Of a stretch of 64,000 nucleotides of DNA, positions 57,980 to 64,000 are shown piece after piece. Numbering within the stretch: the first letter of the stretch is position 1; each line of letters begins with the position of its first letter. The notes beneath the pieces are model-generated. The model was not told the origin of the DNA, did not search any database, and was given only the letters and a program-made list of their open reading frames with translations. The DNA lies in the NCBI GenBank assembly GCA_964531385.1, contig CAZHGC010000004.1, positions 1 to 64,000 of the forward strand, read 5' to 3'. The translations under genes and the position numbers were made by a program. The DNA comes from MGBC114079 sp964531385. Lineage in GTDB: Bacteria > Bacillota > Clostridia > Lachnospirales > CAG-274.

Positions 57980-60298
57980 ATGAAAAAAGTTTTACTACGA
58001 ATTTTATGCACTTTTATGAGTGTTGTTTGTTTTTTTGTTATGAATTGCGTTTGTGTTTTTTCGAGTTCTGACGAAAAAGCACAAAATAAAATTTATCCGT
58101 CTGAAAATATAAAAACGCTTTTGGGCGAAGAAAATTATTCTTTTTTGGCTGAAGAAGGGGTTATTGCAGAAAACCCATCAACAGTTGAAAGTGTTCCGAA
58201 TGTTTCGGGTTCTTCTGTTGAGATTTCTTCCGTTCAGACTTTTGACAAACATTTTGTTATTGTTACTTTAAACGCACAGCTTAGCACAGTTAAAACAAGC
58301 GACATTATTTTGAAAAAATATTCTGACAATTGGTATTCTTTGAGCCCTTCTTTGAGTAATTTATCAGCTTCCGATTCGGCATATACAATAAATGAAAAAG
58401 GTGAAACTGTTTTTATATACTATGTTGAAACGGAACTTGACGGAATTAGGATTGTTCCAGACAGAAGCGGAAGCAATTTTTCAAATTTGGAAGAAGAGAT
58501 TACTGTTGCGGACAATTATTTGTCTTGGCAGATGGACAACGGAGGTTGGGACAAGAAAGTTGAGGAGCAGGCCAAAACAGCCTGGGACGGTGTTTCTGCA
58601 AAAAATAAATTTTCCGGTTGGACGAGTGTTGACGGAGAGCCTATTGGAACGATTGATAACGCTGCAACTTATACACAGATGAGACAGATTGCGGCTGTTT
58701 ACAGAGAGGTTAAAGATGAAAAATATAAGGAAAGCGTTGAAAGAGGGCTTGAATTTATTTTTAATTTGCAATATGAATCCGGCGGATTTGCACAGGTTTA
58801 TCCGAGAAGAGGGAATTATTCCGATAATGTAACTTTTAATGATGAGGCGATGATTAGCGTTTTAATTATGCTTGAAGATATGCAAAACGGTGCATATCCC
58901 TTTGATTCGGACATAATAAGCGAAGAATATAAAGCGAAGATTGCAACATCTTTGGAAAAAGCAATTGATTTTATTTTGAAATCTCAAATTGTTTCACAAG
59001 GCAAGCTTACGGCATGGTGTGCTCAGCACGACCCTGTTTCTTATGAGGCAAGAGGTGCAAGAGCGTATGAACTTCCGTCAATTAGCGGTTCGGAGTCAGT
59101 TGCAATTGTTAAGTTTTTGATGAGCAGAAAAAATCAGACCGATGAAATTAAAAATGCGGTTGATTGTGCTATTCAATGGTTTAAAGATTCGGAGGTTAAA
59201 GGCGTTCGTTATTATAAAAACGACCCTGACGAGATTTATTTTGTTGAAGATGCAGATTCAAGCTTGTGGTATAGATTTTATGAAATTGGAACAAATTTGC
59301 CTATATTCTGCGACAGAGACGGTGTTGCAAAACATAATATTGCCGAAATTGGCGAGGAAAGGCGAAACGGCTATTCATGGAGCGGTCAATGGCCTGCAAA
59401 AATTATTTCTGTTTATGATGATTATGGATATTATGCGAATAAAGTTCAAGCTTATGTTTCAAAAAATAATTCTAAAACAAGCGACGGTTATAAACTTGTT
59501 AAAAAGAGTGCTGTTGATGCAAGCAATGAAATTGTTCTTTTGAAAGATGATGAGAATTTGAGCGAGAGTTCAAGTGAAAGTATGAGCGAGGAAAGCTCAA
59601 GCGAAGAGAGTACAAGCGAAAGTACGAGCGAGGAGAGCTCAAGCGAAGAGAGTTCAGGCGAGAGCTCAAGTGAGGAAAGCTCAAGCGAAGAGAGTTCAAG
59701 CGAAAGTACGAGCGAGGAAAGTTCAAGCGAAAGTACGAACGAAGAAAGTACAAGCGAAAGTACGAGCGAAGAGAGTTCAAGTGAAGAGAGCACGAGCGAG
59801 GAAAGTTCAAGCGAAGAAAGCTCAAGCGAAGAGAGTTCAAGCGAAGAGACCTCAAGTGAGGAAAGCTCAAGCGAAGAGAGTTCGAGCGAAAGTACGAGCG
59901 AAGAGAGTTCAAGCGAAGAGAGTTCGAGCGATAGCACAAGTGAAGAGAGCACAAGCGAGGAGAGTTCGAGCGAAGAAAGTTCAAGTGAGAGCACGAGCGA
60001 GGAAAGCACAAGTGAAGAGAGCTCAAGCGAAAGCGAAACTTCCATTGAGCCGACAAGCACCGAATTTTTGCCGGAAGATGACAAGGTGTTTTTACTTGGC
60101 GATGCAGACGGAGACGGAATTTTGACAATTAATGACGCATCGTTGATATTGCAATACGTTTTGAACAATGATAATATTATTTATATTAAAAATAATAACT
60201 TGAAAAGAATTAAGATTGCTGATAAAGAGGAAATTACTGCTCTTGATTCGGCAATGGTTTTGAAAAAGGTTTTGGATAGCCTTTGGAAGTTTGATTGA
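57980..60298 (+). CDS. Secreted pectate lyase (PL10-like) with Ser/Glu linker and C-terminal dockerin
   Basis: 772 residues. Signal peptide to about residue 30 (CVCVFSSS). PL10-type lyase domain (about 165-480): DNYLSWQMDNGGWDKK, TIDNAATYTQMRQIAAVY, YESGGFAQVYPRRGNYSD, WCAQHDP, ARAYELPSISGSES and YSWSGQWPAKI. A linker of Ser-Glu repeats (about 528-687) and a type I dockerin (705-770; LGDADGDGILTINDASLILQYVL, then a less regular second half ITALDSAMVLKKVL) follow. It cleaves de-esterified polygalacturonate, the product of the CE8/CE12 enzyme upstream. The dockerin implies a cohesin scaffoldin elsewhere. ATG after GGAGG. Confidence 0.9.
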   Translation: MKKVLLRILCTFMSVVCFFVMNCVCVFSSSDEKAQNKIYPSENIKTLLGEENYSFLAEEGVIAENPSTVESVPNVSGSSVEISSVQTFDKHFVIVTLNAQLSTVKTSDIILKKYSDNWYSLSPSLSNLSASDSAYTINEKGETVFIYYVETELDGIRIVPDRSGSNFSNLEEEITVADNYLSWQMDNGGWDKKVEEQAKTAWDGVSAKNKFSGWTSVDGEPIGTIDNAATYTQMRQIAAVYREVKDEKYKESVERGLEFIFNLQYESGGFAQVYPRRGNYSDNVTFNDEAMISVLIMLEDMQNGAYPFDSDIISEEYKAKIATSLEKAIDFILKSQIVSQGKLTAWCAQHDPVSYEARGARAYELPSISGSESVAIVKFLMSRKNQTDEIKNAVDCAIQWFKDSEVKGVRYYKNDPDEIYFVEDADSSLWYRFYEIGTNLPIFCDRDGVAKHNIAEIGEERRNGYSWSGQWPAKIISVYDDYGYYANKVQAYVSKNNSKTSDGYKLVKKSAVDASNEIVLLKDDENLSESSSESMSEESSSEESTSESTSEESSSEESSGESSSEESSSEESSSESTSEESSSESTNEESTSESTSEESSSEESTSEESSSEESSSEESSSEETSSEESSSEESSSESTSEESSSEESSSDSTSEESTSEESSSEESSSESTSEESTSEESSSESETSIEPTSTEFLPEDDKVFLLGDADGDGILTINDASLILQYVLNNDNIIYIKNNNLKRIKIADKEEITALDSAMVLKKVLDSLWKFD
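59561..60040 (+). repeat. Ser-Glu coding repeat (linker of the pectate lyase)
   Basis: About 480 bases of short degenerate repeats such as AGTTCAAGCGAAGAG, coding SSEES and STSEE units. The reverse strand is open in more than one frame because of the repeats. Likely to vary in length between strains. Confidence 0.9.
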
Positions 60299-60315
60299 TA
60301 GTTAAAAAAGGTTTG

Positions 60316-60361
60316 AAAAGGTTCTTTGTTGACTGTGGCGGTTGATGAAGAGCCTTTTTTT
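60316..60361 (+). terminator. Terminator after the pectate lyase gene
   Basis: AAAAGGTTCTT (60316-60326) pairs with AAGAGCCTTTT (60348-60358; one wobble), followed by more T. Confidence 0.78.
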
Positions 60362-60600
60362 GTTGGGGGAAAGGGAAGAGGGGAGGGGAGTTTGAGTTTT
60401 GGAAAGGGAGAGGAGCGGAAAGACGAGGGAAAGGAAAGAGGGGAGTTTTTGGAAAAAGGAAAGGGGAATTTTTAGGAGGGGGTTTTTGTAAAATAAGGAG
60501 GAGAGTTTGAGTTTTGAAAAGGGAGAGAGGAGCGGAAAGACGAGGGAAAGGGAAAACGGGAAACAGGGGATTTTTGGAAAGCAAAAAAAGAAACAAAGAG
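60362..60600. other. Homopurine spacer with a duplicated block
   Basis: Almost only A and G on the plus strand apart from T runs. The block GAGTTTGAGTTTTG, then AAAGGGAGAG, GGAGCGGAAAGACGAGGGAAAGG occurs at 60388-60437 and, with small changes, at 60503-60556. No gene is seen on the plus strand; the proline/phenylalanine-rich frames on the minus strand are a by-product of composition. Confidence 0.7.
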
Positions 60601-60626
60601 GCATTTTTGAAAAGTTGAGGAATTTT

Positions 60627-60665
60627 AAAAGGGTGTGTTTATTTTTGTTGAACACACCCTTTTTG
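60627..60665. terminator. Bidirectional terminator ahead of the glutamate synthase-like gene
   Basis: AAAAGGGTGTGTT (60627-60639) and AACACACCCTTTT (60651-60663), a perfect 13-bp stem with A and T flanks. It lies 59 bases beyond the minus-strand stop. Confidence 0.88.
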
Positions 60666-60723
60666 AAATTTATAGGATTATAATTTGTTGCAAGAAAAGC
60701 ACTATTAAAGTTTGAATATTAAA

Positions 60724-62049
60724 TTAATCTTCGAGCAATTTTTTTGCATCAACGTATGCGGAAATTCCGGCAACAACTTTTTTTGCTTCTTTCATTGCAA
60801 GAACAACGGTTGCGGGTTGGTGGACAACGTCACCTCCGGCAAACACGCCTTTGAGAGTTGTCATACCGTATGGACGTTCTTTTGTTATAACGTAGCCGGC
60901 TTCGTTTACGTCAATTCCTTTTGTTGTTGATATAATTCTTCTTGCCGGTTTTGAACCGATTGCAAGCAAGATTTTATCGGCAGGAATTATTATTTCACTT
61001 CCGGAGCTATTTGCTTTTAAACCGACTATTTTTCCGTCATTGCCAACATATTCAAGCGGTGTTGTTTCCCACATAAATTTTACGCCGTCGTTGACAGCCC
61101 CGTCATATTCGATTTTTGAGGCACTTATTGTTTCGATTGTGCTTCTATAGAGAACGGTTACGTTTTTTGCACCCATTCTTAAAGCAGTTCTTGATGCGTC
61201 CATTGCAACATTTCCGGCACCAATTACCAAAACATTGTCGCCCTCGTTTACTGAAACTTCTTGTTTGCTTAATTTTCCGTCGTTATACAAAGAAACCATT
61301 CTTAGAAAATAGTTGGATTGAACAATTCCTGCCAAGTCTTTTCCGGGGATATTAAGTTCTTTTGCCAAAGCTGTTCCTGTTCCGATGAATATGGCATCAA
61401 AGCCTCTTTCGAAAAGCTGGTCGATTGTTATATCTTGTCCGACTATGCAATTATTTATAAAATGAACGCCAAGTTCTTCAATTCTTCTTGTTTCTCTTCT
61501 GACAACATCTTTTGGAAGTCTGAATTGCGGAATTCCATATAAGAGAATTCCTCCGGGTTCGTTTTCGGATTCATAGACAACAACGCTGAAGCCTTGAAGA
61601 GCTAAATCACCGGCAACTGTTAAACCTGCAGGACCAGAGCCTATTACAGCAACTTTACCTCTTGTTTTTGCGGGGATATTTTCTCTTGTTAAATTCATTT
61701 CGGCATCAAAATCTGCGATGAATTGTTCGAGTTTTCCGATTTTTATTGGTGCACCTTTTTTTCCGAGAATGCAATGCCCTTCACATTGTTTTTCGTGGGG
61801 GCAAACTCTTCCGCAAACAGCGGGCAAGTTTGTTTTTGCCGCAAGAATTGCTCGTGCTTCGCCGAGATTTCCTTTTGAAAGTTGATTTATGAAATCGGGA
61901 ATATCATTTTCTATTGGGCAACCTGTTTTACACATTGGTTTTTTACAATTGAGACACCTTTTTGATTCGGTTATTGCTTCACTCATTGTGAATGGTGTGC
62001 TGTCAACCTCTTGTTCAACATTATTTATATTTTCGAATTGATTATCCAT
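60724..62049 (-). CDS. Glutamate synthase small-subunit-like NAD(P)-dependent oxidoreductase
   Basis: 441 residues. N-terminal Fe-S domain with CLNCKKPMCKTGCP and CGRVCPHEKQCEGHC, FAD site VIGSGPAGLTVAGDLA (about residue 135), second nucleotide site VLVIGAGNVAMDASRTA, and a final GGDVVHQPATVVLAMKEAKK. This is the GltD/GltA, NfnB (NfnL) and SudA family. No GltB-like large subunit or NfnA is next to it, so the exact partner and reaction are open; annotation as gltA is common but unproven. GGGAGG lies 7 bases before the ATG. Confidence 0.9.
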   Translation of the reverse strand: MDNQFENINNVEQEVDSTPFTMSEAITESKRCLNCKKPMCKTGCPIENDIPDFINQLSKGNLGEARAILAAKTNLPAVCGRVCPHEKQCEGHCILGKKGAPIKIGKLEQFIADFDAEMNLTRENIPAKTRGKVAVIGSGPAGLTVAGDLALQGFSVVVYESENEPGGILLYGIPQFRLPKDVVRRETRRIEELGVHFINNCIVGQDITIDQLFERGFDAIFIGTGTALAKELNIPGKDLAGIVQSNYFLRMVSLYNDGKLSKQEVSVNEGDNVLVIGAGNVAMDASRTALRMGAKNVTVLYRSTIETISASKIEYDGAVNDGVKFMWETTPLEYVGNDGKIVGLKANSSGSEIIIPADKILLAIGSKPARRIISTTKGIDVNEAGYVITKERPYGMTTLKGVFAGGDVVHQPATVVLAMKEAKKVVAGISAYVDAKKLLED

Positions 62050-62078
62050 TTTTTACCCTCCCAAATATTTATATAAAA

Positions 62079-63167
62079 TTATTCAATTATGTTTTTTAAG
62101 AAATTTAAAAGCTTTTGATTTTGCTCCGGCAAGAGAATGCAAAATCTTAAATAACGATTTCCCAAGAATGCAAAATCAGAAGCATCTCGTATTATAATTT
62201 TTTGTTTTATGAGCGTTTCGAAAACCTTGCTTGATGTTATATTTTCATTTAAAAGCTTGATGAGTATGAAATTTGATTCGGTTTCGAAAACTTTTATATT
62301 TTTAAATTTTTTTAATTCGCCGACAATTCTTTTTCTTTCAGAAGAAATAAGATTTTTTGTTTTTTTGATATATTCATTGTCGTTGAACATAACTTCGCTT
62401 GCAACGGAAGCGAAAATATTAACCGACCAAGGGTCTTTTTTTGAATTTATTGAATTTAAAATTTTTGGATTTGAGCAAAGCCCATATCCAAACCTTAGCC
62501 CCGGAGTTGCAAAGAATTTTGCTGTTCCGCGGACAATAAAGAGATTGTTATATTTTGGAATTAACGAAACGGAAGAAAAGTTTTTTTCTTCATCGGTAAA
62601 TTCGATATATGTTTCGTCGACCATAACATATATATTTTTTTTCAAACAATGATTTAAAAGAGTTTCGAGCTCTGAAGAGTTTACAGCTGTTCCTGTTGGA
62701 TTGTTTGGATTGCACAAAACAATTAAATTTGTATCGTTTGGAATGAAGTTTATGAGTTCTGAAACATTAAGTTTGAAATTATTTTCTTCTTTTAAGGGGA
62801 ACAAAACTGTTGTTCCGCCGGTTAGCCTTATTTCTCGTTCATATTCTGAATAAGAGGGTGAAACAATTACGGCAAGTTTTGGTGTGATTGATTTTATGAA
62901 AAGGCTTATAAGTTCTGTTGCACCGTTTCCGGGGATTATATTTTCAAAATTTACACCGGTGTATTTGCCGACATTTTTTCTTAATGAAATATAATTTACG
63001 TCAGGATAAGCGGAAATACAATCAACATTTTTTATTATGGCATTTTTTATGCTTTGAGATATACCGAGAGGATTTACGTTTCCTCCGAAATTTATAAGTT
63101 CTTCTTTTGGTATGTTGTATTTTCTGCCGATTAGGTCTAAATCGCCGCCATGTATATTTTCTGTCAT
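62079..63167 (-). CDS. PLP-dependent aminotransferase/decarboxylase, CobD/HisC-like
   Basis: 362 residues, fold type I. NIHGGDLDLIGRKY at the start is typical of CobD (threonine-phosphate decarboxylase); PGNGATELISLFI, CNPNNPTGT, MVDETYIEF and Schiff-base Lys in GTAKFFATPGLRFGYG follow. HisC is the alternative. No cobalamin or histidine genes are nearby. AAGGAAG precedes the ATG by 9 bases. It lies between the RNA methyltransferase and the oxidoreductase on the same strand. Confidence 0.85.
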   Translation of the reverse strand: MTENIHGGDLDLIGRKYNIPKEELINFGGNVNPLGISQSIKNAIIKNVDCISAYPDVNYISLRKNVGKYTGVNFENIIPGNGATELISLFIKSITPKLAVIVSPSYSEYEREIRLTGGTTVLFPLKEENNFKLNVSELINFIPNDTNLIVLCNPNNPTGTAVNSSELETLLNHCLKKNIYVMVDETYIEFTDEEKNFSSVSLIPKYNNLFIVRGTAKFFATPGLRFGYGLCSNPKILNSINSKKDPWSVNIFASVASEVMFNDNEYIKKTKNLISSERKRIVGELKKFKNIKVFETESNFILIKLLNENITSSKVFETLIKQKIIIRDASDFAFLGNRYLRFCILLPEQNQKLLNFLKNIIE

Positions 63168-63235
63168 TTTTGTACGCTTCCTTTACTTAAAAATTGGCTT
63201 AAAATTATTTTTGCAAACTTCAAAAAAAGATTGGT

Positions 63236-64000
63236 TTATTTTGGAGGTCTTTCTCCGAAATATTGGTAATAATCTATTTTAACGTTTCCGTTAAAAAGCT
63301 TTCTTTTTTTGTCGGCTTTTCCTCCGTAAAGCTTTTCGAAGCCTTCGTGAGATGTTATTGCATAGAAAGACCATGTTTTGTTTTTTCTGAAGATTTTTCC
63401 CATGTCTTTGTATAATTCTTCGACTTCTTTTAACTCACCCATTCTTTCGGCATATGGAGGGTTACATATACAAACGCCATAATTTCCGGGCAAAACAACT
63501 TCTTTGAGAGGTTTGTTTTCAAATCTGATGCAATCATCAACGCCTGCCATAACGGCATTATGTTTTGCCATTTCGATTGCTTTTGGGTCTATATCGGAGC
63601 CGAAAATTTCGGGGCGAAAATCAACATTTATTTCGCTATAGGCTTTTTTTCGAGTTTCTTTCCAAAATTGTTTTGGAATGTTTTCCCAATCTTCCGAAAC
63701 GAACTTCCTTGATAAACCGGGTGCTATATTTTTTGCAATCATTGCCGCTTCGATTGGGATTGTTCCGGAGCCACAAGTTGGGTCGAGAAAAAGTCTGTCT
63801 TTTTTCCAAAAGCTTAATTCGATTAGTGCTGCGGCGAGCGTTTCTTTTAAAGGGGCTATGACAGCAGAATCTCTGTAGCCTCTTTTATGAAGAGCCGGAC
63901 CGGTTGTATCGATTGTTAAGGTTACAACATCTTTTAAAATTGAAACTTGTATTTTATAGGTTGCTCCGCTTTTTTCGAACCAATCAACTTTATATTTTTT
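63236..64000 (-). CDS. RlmL-type class I SAM-dependent RNA methyltransferase, 5' end outside window
   Basis: 254 codons are visible; the frame stays open to the right edge, so the ATG at 63742 is internal. Visible: GPALHKRGYR, the SAM motif LDPTCGSGTIPIEAAMIAKNIAPG, SDIDPKAIEMAKHNAV, and catalytic NPPYAERM. This is the C-terminal domain of the THUMP-type 23S rRNA guanine-N2 methyltransferases (RlmL, YpsC). The N-terminal THUMP domain should lie beyond the edge. Confidence 0.92.
   Translation of the reverse strand, partial: KKYKVDWFEKSGATYKIQVSILKDVVTLTIDTTGPALHKRGYRDSAVIAPLKETLAAALIELSFWKKDRLFLDPTCGSGTIPIEAAMIAKNIAPGLSRKFVSEDWENIPKQFWKETRKKAYSEINVDFRPEIFGSDIDPKAIEMAKHNAVMAGVDDCIRFENKPLKEVVLPGNYGVCICNPPYAERMGELKEVEELYKDMGKIFRKNKTWSFYAITSHEGFEKLYGGKADKKRKLFNGNVKIDYYQYFGERPPK

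Noticed and set aside
59488..60168. Long minus-strand frames rich in Leu/Ser opposite the pectate lyase linker
   Set aside because: They mirror the Ser/Glu repeat: codons for S and E give open L/S frames in reverse. No start site, family or neighbour supports them.
60234..60655. Minus-strand Pro/Phe-rich frames in the homopurine spacer
   Set aside because: Composition artefact of the purine-rich plus strand, without ribosome binding site or domain; it overlaps a terminator at each end.
1..64000. tRNA, rRNA, insertion sequence, prophage or CRISPR array
   Set aside because: Both strands were scanned by eye; no cloverleaf, rRNA segment, transposase, integrase or regular repeat-spacer pattern was found.

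Overview
The window is a low-GC (about one third G+C by eye) stretch of a Gram-positive, anaerobic Firmicutes/Clostridia-type chromosome. Evidence: the S10-spc-alpha ribosomal operon in Firmicutes order, strong GGAGG ribosome binding sites with many GTG/TTG starts, TTGACA-17-TATAAT promoters, CIRCE, BlaI-like and WalR-like operators, an [FeFe]-hydrogenase-type protein with ferredoxin clusters, SLH and dockerin domains, and the order sua5-ywlE-rpiB-upp-tagO, which recalls the Bacillus subtilis ywlC-upp region. Two large secreted pectin-degrading enzymes suggest a plant-fibre user from a gut- or rumen-like habitat. The species cannot be named from the sequence alone.

Layout. 1-3.3 kb: tail of a VOC protein, aroB, lspA and a secreted SH3/NlpC-P60 wall hydrolase with WalR-like boxes. 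3.7-6.1 kb: a protein joining ferredoxin clusters, an [FeFe]-hydrogenase catalytic domain and a chemoreceptor signalling domain, then a DUF896 protein. 6.2-22.3 kb: one long ribosomal operon (rpsJ to rplQ, with secY, adk, map, a KOW protein, infA and rpoA), including rpmD and rpmJ, which are short and easily missed. 22.4-28.1 kb (minus): exonuclease, aroC, esterase, SEC-C methionine aminopeptidase, a DUF2161-like nuclease-fold protein overlapping it by 91 bp, and pepP. 28.6-34.5 kb: CorC/HlyC-type membrane protein, hybrid sensor kinase plus single-domain response regulator, and an RsuA-type pseudouridine synthase.

34.7-35.05 kb holds two tandem 144-bp copies of an element with fully nested base pairing. 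35.1-44.2 kb: small unknown protein, radA, SEC-C protein, sua5, arginine-phosphatase-like gene, rpiB, upp, tagO, aminotransferase, polysaccharide deacetylase. 44.3-46.2 kb (minus): MYG1-family protein and a class D beta-lactamase whose promoter carries a BlaI/MecI-like dyad. 46.5-60.3 kb: 1397-residue pectin esterase/acetylesterase with SLH modules, rhodanese, htpG under a perfect CIRCE, chemoreceptor plus FMN-binding lipoprotein, nudC (minus), iron-sulfur-flavoprotein-like gene, and a PL10-like pectate lyase with a Ser/Glu linker and dockerin. 60.3-64 kb: a homopurine spacer, then (minus) a glutamate-synthase-small-subunit-like oxidoreductase, a CobD-like aminotransferase and a cut RlmL-type methyltransferase.

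How it fits together: translation and housekeeping genes are interspersed with cell-envelope biogenesis (lspA, tagO, deacetylase, NlpC), pectin attack on the surface (CE8/CE12 with SLH) or in a dockerin-based assembly (PL10), and two redox-linked chemoreceptor systems. The most unusual items are the hydrogenase-chemoreceptor fusion, the chemoreceptor/flavoprotein pair, the tandem structured 144-bp element, the catalytically dead second CE12 domain, and the WalR-, BlaI- and HrcA-type control sites.
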